Source of the DNA: Acetobacteraceae bacterium | Lineage (GTDB): Bacteria > Pseudomonadota > Alphaproteobacteria > Acetobacterales > Acetobacteraceae | Assembly: GCA_024280945.1 (NCBI GenBank) | Contig: JAMXLO010000146.1 | Coordinates: 62,001 to 126,000, forward strand | Length of the DNA: 64,000 nt | Direction of reading: 5' to 3' | Part shown: positions 36,778 to 45,266 of the stretch, piece after piece | How positions within the stretch are numbered: position 1 is the stretch's first letter | Layout of the letters: the number at the start of each line of letters is the position of its first letter | Translations under genes and position numbers: made by a program | The notes under the pieces: generated by a model | The model's database searches: none | What the model was told of the DNA's origin: nothing | The model's input: only the letters and a program-made list of their open reading frames with translations

Positions 36778-36801
36778 ACCGGCGACCAGTCGGCCGCCGG
36801 T
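36778..36801 (-). terminator. candidate terminator after pal
   Basis: Stem accggcgacc / ggccgccggt with one mismatch and a 4-base loop, then a T-rich run on the minus strand (reverse of aaacgaaa at 36771-36778). It lies ~30 bp after the pal stop and before cpoB. Confidence 0.5.
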
Positions 36802-36830
36802 TGTGGTCGCGCAAACCGAAATCTACGCCT

Positions 36831-37301
36831 TCAGCGCACTGACGTGATCGTGTTGCGGTTCTGCGCCCAAGCCTGCTCGTTGTCACCGAGCGCTGTTGGG
36901 CGGTCCTTGCCGTAGCTGATCGTGGTGAGGCGGGGCGCTGCAACGCCCCGCGCAACCAAATAATCACGGCTGGCATTTGCTCGCCTTTGGCCAAGGGCGA
37001 GGTTGTATTCCTCGGTGCCACGGTCATCGCAATTGCCCGCGACCTGGACGTTGACCTGTGGATACTTCGCCAGCCAACCTGCCTGCCGATCAAGGGTTGC
37101 TTTCGCATCAGACCTCAAATTCGAGCGGTCGAAGTCAAAGAAGACCCGGTCCCCGACATTGGCGACCAAGTCTTCCTGGCTGCCGGGGACGGGACCAGCG
37201 GTAGTTGCTGCGCCTGTGCCGGTCGAGGCGTTCTCATTCTTGTTCGCGCATGCCGCAAGCAGGGCAACGGCTGCCAGAGCGCCAATCATCTTGCTGTTCA
37301 T
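36831..37301 (-). CDS. pal: peptidoglycan-associated lipoprotein Pal
   Basis: 156 residues. Lipoprotein signal MNSKMIGALAAVALLAAC with lipobox LAAC, a short linker, and an OmpA-like peptidoglycan-binding domain including VFFDFDRSNLRSDAKATLDRQ and AGNCDDRGTEEYNLALGQRRA. It anchors the outer membrane to peptidoglycan and interacts with TolA and TolB. The ATG at 37301 is chosen because the signal peptide begins there. Downstream of tolB in the same orientation. Confidence 0.96.
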   Translation of the reverse strand: MNSKMIGALAAVALLAACANKNENASTGTGAATTAGPVPGSQEDLVANVGDRVFFDFDRSNLRSDAKATLDRQAGWLAKYPQVNVQVAGNCDDRGTEEYNLALGQRRANASRDYLVARGVAAPRLTTISYGKDRPTALGDNEQAWAQNRNTITSVR

Positions 37302-37448
37302 GTTGCTTTTTCCTGGCCTAGGGTTGGCGTTCGGCAGATACACCGAACCGATACCGGGGTAAATCCATTCCGATACTGGACGCGATTAGCGGCTCGCGCC
37401 GTAACTGGTCAAGAGAATGGGAGCACCACTCAACGTTGCGCTGGTGCA

Positions 37449-38834
37449 TCATGCCGCCAGCGGCGACCAGGCAGGGTCGGAAGCATCGGTTGGGGTAGTC
37501 ACCAACCGTTCGTTGAAACCAGTGATGTCCACCGAGACCAGCCTGGACGAGAAGCCGGACCCGCGGTTGTCGCGTGCAGCCGATTGTCGCCAGAACATCA
37601 GCACGCGGCCGTTGGGTGCGAATGTAGGACCTTCAACCGAGAAACCTTCCGACAGAAGGCGCTCGCCGGAGCCATCGGGATGCATCACGCCGATCGAGAA
37701 GTTGCCCGACTCGCCGCCGAAACGCGTGAAGGCGATCAGGTCGCCGCGGGGGGACCACACCGGTGTGGCATAGCGACCGGAGCCGAAGCTGATCCGCCTG
37801 GCCCCACCACCACCGGCCCCCATCACGTAGAGTTGTTGATCCCCTCCCCGATCCGAGTTGAAGACGATCTGACTCCCATCGGGATTGTAACACGGGCTGA
37901 CGTCAATCGAACCCGAGTCGGTAAGGCGCCTCGAGGTATGACTAGCAAGATCGACGCTGACGATGTCGGAACCGGTATTGGTGGAAACAGACATGACCAC
38001 GCTGTTGCCGTCAGGGGCGAACCGAGGGGCGAAGGTCATGCCGGGGAAATCCCCCAGCACCCGTTGCTGGCCGGAGCTGAGGTTGAACAGATAGACGCGT
38101 GGTCGATTGTTCGCGTAGCTCATGAAGGCGATTTCGTCCCGGCGGGGATGGAAACGCGGTGTCAGGACCATCCATGAGCCGTCAGTGAGATAGCGATTGT
38201 TCTCGCTATCCTGATCCATGATCGCCAGGCGTTTGGTCTGGCGTCCCCGCGGGCCGGTCGCCGCTATGTAGACGATGCGGGTATCGAAATAGCCCTTTTC
38301 ACCCAGCAGGCGTTCGTAGATGACGTCGGCGATGATGTGGGCGATACGGCGCCAGTTCGCCTGTGTCGTCGTGTACGCGGTTCCCTGTAGCTGCGCCTGT
38401 GGCAGTACATCCCACAGCCGAAATTCGAGGCGCACCTGGCCACCACCCTGCGCCTCTGCTCGCCCTGTCACCAGCGCTTGTGCACCTATGGCCTTCCAGT
38501 TCTGGAAGTTCGGCATATCACCTTGCGCGCTGGAGGCCTGGATGTACGCCTGCTGCGCGATCGGTCGGAACAGGCCGGAATGCGCGAGGTCGTTGGTGAC
38601 CACGTTCGCAATGTCCTGCCCGAGTTGCGCGGAAGCTCCATCGCTACCGGTGAAGCCTGGGATAGCAATCGGGATAGGATCGGCCCGCGCCCGATTGACG
38701 TCGATGACAGCAGTGCGGCCGGCACTGCTCGTCTGCGCAGCAACGGCATGAGTACCCGCGATCAGGGCGGCTGATCCCGCAGCACCCACCATCAGCGAGC
38801 GTCGGCTGAGTGGAATGATGGACAGTCGGTTCAT
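37449..38834 (-). CDS. tolB: Tol-Pal system beta-propeller protein TolB
   Basis: 461 residues from ATG 38834. Signal sequence with a twin-arginine-like RR (RRSLMVGAAGSAALIAG, residues ~11-27) followed by an N-terminal domain (VIDVNRARADPIPIAIPGF) and a six-bladed propeller with repeated WD40-like blades such as MTFAPRFAPDGNSVVMS, DVSPCYNPDGSQIVF and ATPVWSPRGDLIAFTR. TolB shuttles between Pal and TolA in the periplasm. It follows the tolA gene after 28 bp. Confidence 0.97.
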   Translation of the reverse strand: MNRLSIIPLSRRSLMVGAAGSAALIAGTHAVAAQTSSAGRTAVIDVNRARADPIPIAIPGFTGSDGASAQLGQDIANVVTNDLAHSGLFRPIAQQAYIQASSAQGDMPNFQNWKAIGAQALVTGRAEAQGGGQVRLEFRLWDVLPQAQLQGTAYTTTQANWRRIAHIIADVIYERLLGEKGYFDTRIVYIAATGPRGRQTKRLAIMDQDSENNRYLTDGSWMVLTPRFHPRRDEIAFMSYANNRPRVYLFNLSSGQQRVLGDFPGMTFAPRFAPDGNSVVMSVSTNTGSDIVSVDLASHTSRRLTDSGSIDVSPCYNPDGSQIVFNSDRGGDQQLYVMGAGGGGARRISFGSGRYATPVWSPRGDLIAFTRFGGESGNFSIGVMHPDGSGERLLSEGFSVEGPTFAPNGRVLMFWRQSAARDNRGSGFSSRLVSVDITGFNERLVTTPTDASDPAWSPLAA

Positions 38835-38862
38835 CTCGGATCTTTCCCTCAAGCAAATCCCC

Positions 38863-39882
38863 TTATGGTCGGAATCGGAACGTGAATGTGCGCACCTGGC
38901 CTAACATCGTTCCCGGCAGCGGCAGGTTGGCGCAATTCGGATCCATGACGGCTCGCACGGCGCGCTCGGAGAACACGCGCAACCGCATGTTGCTGCCGAC
39001 ACGACCCGCATCCTCCGGCGCGACGACCGCACGGCGAACGACCCCGCTCCCGTCGGTCGTTACCGTCAGCAGCACTTCCATCTTGTCGAGGTCGAGCATT
39101 CCCGGATCGGTGGACCAGCAGCGCCGGACATAGTCGCCGATTGCGCCGCGCTGGGCGGACGTCAGTCCAGAGGTGTCGTCGCTGTTCGGATTGCCGCCCC
39201 CGTTGGGTGCCCCACCGGACTGCGGATTAGAGCGTGCTCTTGGCGGCTGCGACTGGCGCTGCAGCGTACGCAGTTTCTCCAGCGTGTTATCCAGCGCCGT
39301 GCTTTCCGGGGCCGGGTTCTTGGTCTGATTTGGCTGAGATGTGGTGCTCTGCGGGCTCGGCGTTGGCACGGGCGGTGGGGGGACCGGAAGTGGTGGTGTC
39401 GGCAACTGCTGTTGCGCCTGCGGCGTGGGCGGTGCTGCAGGCGGGGCAATCGATGGCGCCGGTGACGGAGTTGGCGGCGGCACGGGCAAGGGAGGCGTCG
39501 GCAGCGTCAAAGCGGTCGATTGTGGCGGAGCCGGCGGTGGAGGGGGCGGAGGCGGTGGGGGCGCTGCCTCTATTGGCTGCGGCTTGGGCGGCTGCTGCGC
39601 TGCAGGAGCCTGAGTAACGTCCGGGACATTCGCCGGCGCCGGCACAGCTGCAGGCGCTGCGGCATGGACCGACTGCTCGGCAGTTCCGTCGAACACCATG
39701 GCGACGCCTACTTCTTGCTGCTCGTCCGGTGGGAACTCGCGCGCCGGCAATCCGACGAGCAGCAATAGCAGTAAGGCAAGATGCACGGTCGTAGAGATAA
39801 CGGCACCACGACGAAGCGCAGCGTTGGCACCGCCGAACCGGCTCACTCGGGAATCGGAAGCGTGCAGAACGCGTTGCAGCAC
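38863..39882 (-). CDS. tolA: TolA-like protein (TonB-type), proline-rich
   Basis: 339 residues from GTG 39882, which has GGTGAGG and overlaps neither tolR nor tolB. One N-terminal membrane helix (AVISTTVHLALLLLLLVGL), a long periplasmic Pro/Ala-rich region containing a PPPPPPPPPP run and two copies of a LPTPPLPVPPP unit, then a C-terminal TonB/TolA-like domain (YVRRCWSTDPGMLDLDK through VRTFTFRFRP). It links TolQR to TolB/Pal. The helical middle domain of enteric TolA is replaced by the proline arm, as in other alphaproteobacteria. Confidence 0.93.
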   Translation of the reverse strand: MLQRVLHASDSRVSRFGGANAALRRGAVISTTVHLALLLLLLVGLPAREFPPDEQQEVGVAMVFDGTAEQSVHAAAPAAVPAPANVPDVTQAPAAQQPPKPQPIEAAPPPPPPPPPPAPPQSTALTLPTPPLPVPPPTPSPAPSIAPPAAPPTPQAQQQLPTPPLPVPPPPVPTPSPQSTTSQPNQTKNPAPESTALDNTLEKLRTLQRQSQPPRARSNPQSGGAPNGGGNPNSDDTSGLTSAQRGAIGDYVRRCWSTDPGMLDLDKMEVLLTVTTDGSGVVRRAVVAPEDAGRVGSNMRLRVFSERAVRAVMDPNCANLPLPGTMLGQVRTFTFRFRP

Positions 39883-39892
39883 GCGGTTGGCC

Positions 39893-40360
39893 TCACCCGG
39901 CTTTCTGGCCCGCCGGCGCCGGCTTGGCCGGCTGCAGCGTTGGCTGCTCGGCCAGCAGGGCAACCTTGGTGAAGCCGCCCTGCGTGATGGTTCCCATCAC
40001 CTCCATGATGCGGCCGTATGCCAGGTCTTTGTCACCCCGGACGAAGATCCGCCGCTCCTGATCGTTCTGTGCGATCGCCTGCAGTTTCGACACCAGCTCC
40101 GGCAGCTGGACCTCCTGATCCTGGAGGAAAATCTTGCCTGCGGCATCGATGCTGACCGTCAGCGGTTGGCTGTCCGTGTTCAGGGGTTTCGCGTCCGTCT
40201 TGGGCAGATCGACAGAAACGCCCGAGGTCATCAGCGGCGCGGTAACCATGAAGATGATGAGCAGTACCAACATGACGTCGACGAGCGGCGTGACATTGAT
40301 TTCGGATAGCGGGCGATACCGGCCGCGGCCGTTGCTCCTGCCATTCGCTCCTATGGCCAT
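39893..40360 (-). CDS. tolR: Tol-Pal system protein TolR (ExbD family)
   Basis: 155 residues. One N-terminal helix preceded by INVTPLVDVMLVLLIIFMVT with the functional Asp in PLVDV, and periplasmic domain including KTDAKPLNTDSQ. It forms the proton-driven motor with TolQ. Start ATG 40360 is 3 bp after tolQ's stop (40364). Its stop is 10 bp before the tolA GTG. Confidence 0.97.
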   Translation of the reverse strand: MAIGANGRSNGRGRYRPLSEINVTPLVDVMLVLLIIFMVTAPLMTSGVSVDLPKTDAKPLNTDSQPLTVSIDAAGKIFLQDQEVQLPELVSKLQAIAQNDQERRIFVRGDKDLAYGRIMEVMGTITQGGFTKVALLAEQPTLQPAKPAPAGQKAG

Positions 40361-40363
40361 GAC

Positions 40364-41080
40364 CTAGGCGCGCTCCTCGCTCTGACGCGACAGGATTGCG
40401 CTGAATTCCGCTCCGAAGCCCTCAAGGCGCGCGGCGAAGCGAGCGAGGTCGTTGCTAATCTTGTTGTAGGCGAGCACCGCCGGTATCGCAGCCACGAGGC
40501 CGATCGCGGTGGCAAACAAGGCTTCGGCAATGCCAGGAGCGACAACCGCCAGATTGGTGTTGTGCATGGCGGCGATCGCGGAGAACGAATGCATGATGCC
40601 CCAGACGGTACCAAACAGACCAATAAACGGCGCCGTCGCGCCGACGGAAGCGAGAAAGATCATCCACCGCTCCAGCCGGTCCATTTCACGTTGAACCGTC
40701 ACTGTGATGGCGCGATCGATCCGTTCGCGGACTGAGGTACGGCTGATGTCAGCACCGGCCACGCGAACCGATCGGCGCCACTCGCCCATCGCTGCGCCGA
40801 ACACCGCAGCCATGGGGTGCGCCGGGGTGGCCGCCTCCTGTTCGAACAAATCCTCGAGGCTTCCGCCAGACCAGAAGCGATCCTCGAAACCATCGGCCTC
40901 GCGATTGACCTTGCGCAGGCTCGACCACTTTTCAAACACCACTGCCCACACCCACACGCTGGCTGCGAGCAAACCGATCATGACGATCTTCACGACGATA
41001 TCGGCCTCCATGAAGAGGCCCCAAAGCGACAGGTCAACGCTTGGCGTCGCCAGATTGGCCGCATCGACAGCTCGATCCAC
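40364..41080 (-). CDS. tolQ: Tol-Pal system protein TolQ (ExbB family)
   Basis: 238 residues starting from GTG 41080 (AGGGGGTAGCAG upstream), giving SVDLSLWGLFMEADIVVKIV, the normal TolQ N-terminus. Three membrane helices; the second/third contain GLFGTVWGIMHSFSAI and FATAIGLVAAIPAVLAYNK, the proton-channel signatures. It starts 3 bp after the ybgC stop. Works with TolR to energise TolA. Confidence 0.97.
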   Translation of the reverse strand: MDRAVDAANLATPSVDLSLWGLFMEADIVVKIVMIGLLAASVWVWAVVFEKWSSLRKVNREADGFEDRFWSGGSLEDLFEQEAATPAHPMAAVFGAAMGEWRRSVRVAGADISRTSVRERIDRAITVTVQREMDRLERWMIFLASVGATAPFIGLFGTVWGIMHSFSAIAAMHNTNLAVVAPGIAEALFATAIGLVAAIPAVLAYNKISNDLARFAARLEGFGAEFSAILSRQSEERA

Positions 41081-41083
41081 CTG

Positions 41084-41539
41084 CTACCCCCTATCCTGCG
41101 CCGCGGCGCACATATCGCTCAGAACACGCCGCCAGAGCGGCGGAAGACGACCTAGCTTTCCTTCCCCCCGCCTGACGCAGGCAAGACGTACGGTCAAAAC
41201 CGCGCATGATCCTTCTGGCCTTCGAACGTCCTGCCGCAGTGTCACAGATGCGCCGCCAACCACCAGCGGTTCGGTCACCACAACCAACGAATCGTCGAGA
41301 CGGGCTGGATGGACATAATCCACTTCGACGCGGCGCACCACGAACATCAGAGCAAATCGTTTGACCAGTTCGGCGTGCGGGATTCCCGCCGCGCGCAGCG
41401 CCTCCGTACGGGCGCGTTCGGCGAATCGTAGATAGGTGGCGTGATAGACGACACCACCAGCGTCCGTGTCCTCATAGTAAACGCGCACGGCATAGCGGTG
41501 TCTGCCATCCGGCGATATGGAGGGCGGATGTCCATTCAT
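41084..41539 (-). CDS. ybgC: Tol-Pal-associated acyl-CoA thioesterase YbgC
   Basis: 151 residues. [25 protein letters not shown] is the YbgC hotdog motif with catalytic Asp. YbgC hydrolyses short acyl-CoAs and is the standard first gene of the tol-pal operon. Its start overlaps the ruvB stop as ATGA at 41536-41539, so ruv and tol genes are translationally coupled here. Confidence 0.95.
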   Translation of the reverse strand: MNGHPPSISPDGRHRYAVRVYYEDTDAGGVVYHATYLRFAERARTEALRAAGIPHAELVKRFALMFVVRRVEVDYVHPARLDDSLVVVTEPLVVGGASVTLRQDVRRPEGSCAVLTVRLACVRRGEGKLGRLPPLWRRVLSDMCAAAQDRG

Positions 41540-42633
41540 TCACGAAGCAGATCCAGTTGGTCGGGCTGTCGCGGCGGAACTGGAAGCTGCAGGTGTCGCC
41601 AGCCCGGCTCACCCAGCATCCGGCCACGGCTGGTCCGAAGCACGAGTCCCTCCTGGATCAGGAACGGTTCGATTACGTCCTCCAGCGTATCGCGGGCTTC
41701 CGCCAGCGCCGCAGCCAAAGTGTCAATCCCGACTGGTCCCCCTGCATGATGCTCGGCAATCCTGCGCAAGTAGCGACGGTCCATGGCGTCGAGGCCGAGT
41801 CCGTCAACTTCCAGCCGGTTCAACGCGACGTCTGCGAGGTCGCGGTCGATCTGTGATGCACCCGCGACCGAGGCAAAGTCGCGCACCCTGCGCAACAAGC
41901 GTCCGGCGATTCGTGGTGTGCCCCGCGAGCGACGGGCAATCTCTCCCGCGCCGTTTGCAGTCAGCGGTACCCCCAATTTGGCAGAGCCGCGACGCACGAT
42001 CAGTTCCAACTCGGCCGGCGTGTAGAACACCAGACGCAAGGGTATCCCGAAGCGATCACGCAAAGGCGTCGCCAGCAAGCCGGCCCGGGTCGTGGCGCCG
42101 ATCAGGGTGAAAGGTGGGAGATCAATGCGGACCGATCGTGCCGCCGGTCCTTCCCCGATGATCAGGTCGAGTTGAAAATCCTCCATGGCAGGATACAGCA
42201 CTTCCTCGATTGCAGGTTGCAATCGATGGATTTCGTCAATGAACAGCACGTCCCTGGGCTGGAGGTTTGTCAGGATTGCGGCGAGGTCGCCCGCGCGCTG
42301 GATCACCGGTCCTGAGGTCGCGCGGAACCCGACGCCCAGTTCCCGGGCGACGATCTGCGCGAGCGTGGTCTTTCCCAGGCCTGGCGGCCCGTGAAGCAGG
42401 ACGTGGTCCAATGCCTCGCCGCGCGCGCGGGCCGCCTGGATGAATATGGCCAGATTTTCGCACGTCGCCTGCTGCCCGACGAAGTCATCGAGAGTTTGTG
42501 GCCGAAGGCTGGCCTCGGCCGCGTCCTCTTCCTTGCGGGCGGGCGAGATCGTGCGGCCATCGTCCTGCCGGGCAGGCTCGGTGGCTGGCGATCTGGCGCC
42601 GGTGGCCGCGCGGGTACGGGCGCGACCGCTCAT
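41536..42633 (-). CDS. ruvB: Holliday junction DNA helicase RuvB
   Basis: 365 residues. About 40 residues of polar, Arg/Ala-rich N-terminal extension precede the conserved domain ([13 protein letters not shown]). Walker A GPPGLGKT (82-89), Walker [10 protein letters not shown], and the winged-helix end [15 protein letters not shown] are visible. It drives branch migration with RuvA. Its ATG overlaps the ruvA stop as ATGA (42630-42633). Confidence 0.98.
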   Translation of the reverse strand: MSGRARTRAATGARSPATEPARQDDGRTISPARKEEDAAEASLRPQTLDDFVGQQATCENLAIFIQAARARGEALDHVLLHGPPGLGKTTLAQIVARELGVGFRATSGPVIQRAGDLAAILTNLQPRDVLFIDEIHRLQPAIEEVLYPAMEDFQLDLIIGEGPAARSVRIDLPPFTLIGATTRAGLLATPLRDRFGIPLRLVFYTPAELELIVRRGSAKLGVPLTANGAGEIARRSRGTPRIAGRLLRRVRDFASVAGASQIDRDLADVALNRLEVDGLGLDAMDRRYLRRIAEHHAGGPVGIDTLAAALAEARDTLEDVIEPFLIQEGLVLRTSRGRMLGEPGWRHLQLPVPPRQPDQLDLLRE

Positions 42634-43241
42634 CCGGTCGTCCTCTGCGCCAGTTCCTTCAGGCTGTCGCGCAGCACAGCACCCAGTGTTGCGGCATCGC
42701 CGGCCCGGTCGACAACCCGGCCAACGACGGACTGCACCTCCTGCCGGCGGTAGCCCAGGTTGAGCAGAGCCGAAATGGTGTCCTCAGCCATCTGAGAGGC
42801 GGGGGCTGGGGCAATGCTGAAGGCGGGAGCGGTGGGCATTGCGCCGACCTTGTCGCGCAACTCGGTCAGCAGCCGGACGGCGAGGCGTGTGCCGACGCCC
42901 GGAACACGGGTCAGGCTGGCGCGGTCGCCAGCGGCAATCGCCGCCGTCAGATCGCGCGGCGACAGGACTGAAAGTATGGAGAGTGCGACCCTGCCGCCAA
43001 CGCCTTGCACCGTGGTCAACAATCGGAACCAGTCCCGCTCAGCGGAATCGACGAAGCCATACAGCAGGATGGCGTCATCGCGCACGTGCGTCTCCACCAG
43101 AATCCGTGCCACTTCGGGCGATGCAGGCAGCGCCGACAAAGTACGCGTCGAGGCGTGCACCAGATAGCCAACGCCGTTGACATCGATGATGCAGCGGCCG
43201 TCCTCGAGCGCCTCGACGCGACCGGTAAGCTGGGCGATCAA
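42630..43241 (-). CDS. ruvA: Holliday junction branch migration protein RuvA
   Basis: About 203 residues. The usual start (M)[13 protein letters not shown] fits TTG 43241, which overlaps the ruvC stop as TTGA and has an AAGAGAAG site. An in-frame start at 43265 lies deeper inside ruvC and is less likely. OB-fold, then two helix-hairpin-helix motifs ([18 protein letters not shown] and [19 protein letters not shown]), and a C-terminal helical domain that contacts RuvB. Confidence 0.96.
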   Translation of the reverse strand: MIAQLTGRVEALEDGRCIIDVNGVGYLVHASTRTLSALPASPEVARILVETHVRDDAILLYGFVDSAERDWFRLLTTVQGVGGRVALSILSVLSPRDLTAAIAAGDRASLTRVPGVGTRLAVRLLTELRDKVGAMPTAPAFSIAPAPASQMAEDTISALLNLGYRRQEVQSVVGRVVDRAGDAATLGAVLRDSLKELAQRTTG

Positions 43242-43744
43242 GCGCTTCTCTTGGGGAGACGCCAAGCCGCGTTGCTGGCGCGGTGATGCGCGTGACAGAT
43301 GGCAACCGCGAGAGCATCCGCAGCGTCGGAGCGGCGGATGACGGCACCGGGCAGCAGGCGTTGCACCATCATCTGCACCTGTGTCTTATCGGCGCCCCCT
43401 GTGCCAACCACCGCCATCTTTACCGACTTGGCCGCATATTCCGTGACAGGTACGCCTGACAGCGCCGGGGCCAGCAGCGCCACACCGCGCGCATAGCCCA
43501 GCTTCAGTGTCGCCGTGCCGTTGCGGTTCACGTACGTCTCCTCGACGGCGGCCTCCTGAGGCCGGTGCTGTGCAAGAATCAAAGCCAGCGCGTCGTGGAG
43601 CGCCTTCAACCGTTCTGGCACAGTCATCGCGTTGTCCGTGGCGATCACTCCGTCCGCCAAGTGACGCAACCTGTTCCCGTCAGCCTCGATTATGCCCCAG
43701 CCCGTGAAGCGCAGGCCGGGATCGATGCCGAGCAGCCGTGTCAT
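43238..43744 (-). CDS. ruvC: crossover junction endodeoxyribonuclease RuvC
   Basis: 168 residues. Catalytic Asp in [17 protein letters not shown] (D8), second acidic residue in [11 protein letters not shown], and [16 protein letters not shown] at the end. It resolves Holliday junctions. First gene of ruvCAB-ybgC-tolQRAB on the minus strand. It is divergent from the glutathione transferase gene across ~70 bp, which should contain the operon promoter. Confidence 0.97.
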   Translation of the reverse strand: MTRLLGIDPGLRFTGWGIIEADGNRLRHLADGVIATDNAMTVPERLKALHDALALILAQHRPQEAAVEETYVNRNGTATLKLGYARGVALLAPALSGVPVTEYAAKSVKMAVVGTGGADKTQVQMMVQRLLPGAVIRRSDAADALAVAICHAHHRASNAAWRLPKRSA

Positions 43745-43812
43745 GCGCGAATCGCATCCTGTTCATGGCCTGTGCTGGTATACGACAGGCGAGCGGCAAA
43801 GGGAGTGGGTGG

Positions 43813-44442
43813 ATGAGCGACGAGTTGGTTTTCTATACGAATCCAATGTCACGCGGCCGCGTCATCCGATGGATGCTCGAGGAGGTCGGACACCCATATC
43901 GCACCGAGCTGCTGGACTATGGAACGTCGATGAAGGCGCCTGAGTACCTGGCAATCAATCCGATGGGCAAGGTGCCGGCGCTTCGTCACGGCGACACAGT
44001 GGTCACCGAGACGGCGGCGATCTGTGCCTACCTCGCCGACGCGTTCCCGGGGGCTGGACTGGCGCCCCCGTCGGGGGATCGGCTGCGCGGTCCGTATTAT
44101 CGATGGTTGTTCTTTGGCGCTGGACCTCTCGAGGCGGCGTGGACCAATCAGGCGTTAGGCTTCGTCGTTCCGCCAGATCGCGAAAGGATGGCCGGATACG
44201 GAAATTTCGCCGCGGTACTGAACGTGCTGGAAGGCGCCCTGGAGCGTGGGTCTTATCTGGTTGGCGACAACTTCTCCGCTGCCGATCTGTACATCGGCGC
44301 TAACCTGGGTTTTGGCCTGGAGTTCGGTATGATCGACAAGAGAGCGACTTTTATGGGCTATGTCAGTCGGCTCAGCTCACGTCCGGCTGCGCTGCGTGCC
44401 AGGGAAATCGATGAGGCGCTGGCGGCAAAACACCAGAACTGA
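43813..44442 (+). CDS. glutathione S-transferase family protein
   Basis: 209 residues from ATG 43813 (AAGGGAGTGGGTGG upstream). Thioredoxin-like N-terminal domain with YTNPMSRGRVIRWMLEEVG, a possible catalytic Ser in the PMSRG loop, cis-Pro in GKVPALRHGD, and TETAAICAYLADAF; then an all-helical C-terminal domain (NFSAADLYIGANLGFG). A GST of beta/zeta-like type; substrate not known. Stop 2 bp before the convergent yebC stop. Confidence 0.9.
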   Translation: MSDELVFYTNPMSRGRVIRWMLEEVGHPYRTELLDYGTSMKAPEYLAINPMGKVPALRHGDTVVTETAAICAYLADAFPGAGLAPPSGDRLRGPYYRWLFFGAGPLEAAWTNQALGFVVPPDRERMAGYGNFAAVLNVLEGALERGSYLVGDNFSAADLYIGANLGFGLEFGMIDKRATFMGYVSRLSSRPAALRAREIDEALAAKHQN

Positions 44443-44443
44443 A

Positions 44444-45193
44444 TCAGGCTGACAACTTCTGCATGATGGCGTCCGGAATGTCGAAGTTGGCATAGACGTT
44501 CTGGACGTCGTCGCTGTCGTCCAGCACATCCAGCAGTTTCAGCACCGAGGCGGCGCGTTCCTCGTCAAGCGTCACCGTGGTGACAGGGCGCCAGTCCAGC
44601 CTGGCGCTTTCTGGGGCACCGAAGCGAGCTTCAAGAGCGTCGCGAACGGCGAAGAAATCCTCGGCCGCAGTGGTGATTTCGTGGCCGTCCGCATCATTCT
44701 CCGCGCCGTCGGCACCTGCCTCGATCGCTGCCTCCAACATGTCGTCGGCAGATCCAGCTGAGGCCGGATACCGGATCACCCCGAGGCGACTGAACAGGAA
44801 ACCCACTGAATTCGTCTCGCCCAGAGCCCCACCGTGTTTGGCAAAGGCGGAACGGATATCGGACGCCGTGCGATTGCGGTTGTCCGTCAATGCCTCAACG
44901 ATGATGGCAACCCCGGCAGGACCGTAGCCCTCGTAACGCACCTCGGTATAATCGTCGCCACCGCTCCCGCCGGTGGCCTTTTTGATGGCGCGGTCGACGG
45001 TATCCCTCGGCATGTTCGCCTGCCGCGCCGCGACCATGGCGGCGCGCAGTCGAGGGTTAGCGGCCGGATCAGGTAAGCCCTGGCGGGCCGCAACTGTGAT
45101 CTCGCGGATCAGCTTGGCAAACTGCCGGCCGCGACGGGCATCCTGAGCACCCTTCCGGTGCATGATATTCTTGAATTGCGAGTGTCCAGCCAT
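44444..45193 (-). CDS. yebC: YebC/PmpR family DNA-binding regulator
   Basis: 249 residues. [25 protein letters not shown] is the invariant start of this family; [31 protein letters not shown] and [18 protein letters not shown] follow. YebC proteins bind DNA and were recently tied to translation of proline-rich stretches. In many bacteria yebC is next to ruvC, as here. ATG 45193 divergent from the GH15 gene. Confidence 0.96.
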   Translation of the reverse strand: MAGHSQFKNIMHRKGAQDARRGRQFAKLIREITVAARQGLPDPAANPRLRAAMVAARQANMPRDTVDRAIKKATGGSGGDDYTEVRYEGYGPAGVAIIVEALTDNRNRTASDIRSAFAKHGGALGETNSVGFLFSRLGVIRYPASAGSADDMLEAAIEAGADGAENDADGHEITTAAEDFFAVRDALEARFGAPESARLDWRPVTTVTLDEERAASVLKLLDVLDDSDDVQNVYANFDIPDAIMQKLSA

Positions 45194-45266
45194 TGTTCAC
45201 TAGTCTGTGAAAGAGATGATGCTCTTACGGCGTAGCCTACACTGTGACTGAACGAGGAGGCGAGAC

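Noticed and set aside
36987-38177. 396-codon plus-strand frame over pal and tolB.
   Set aside because: Antisense to two well supported Tol-Pal genes.
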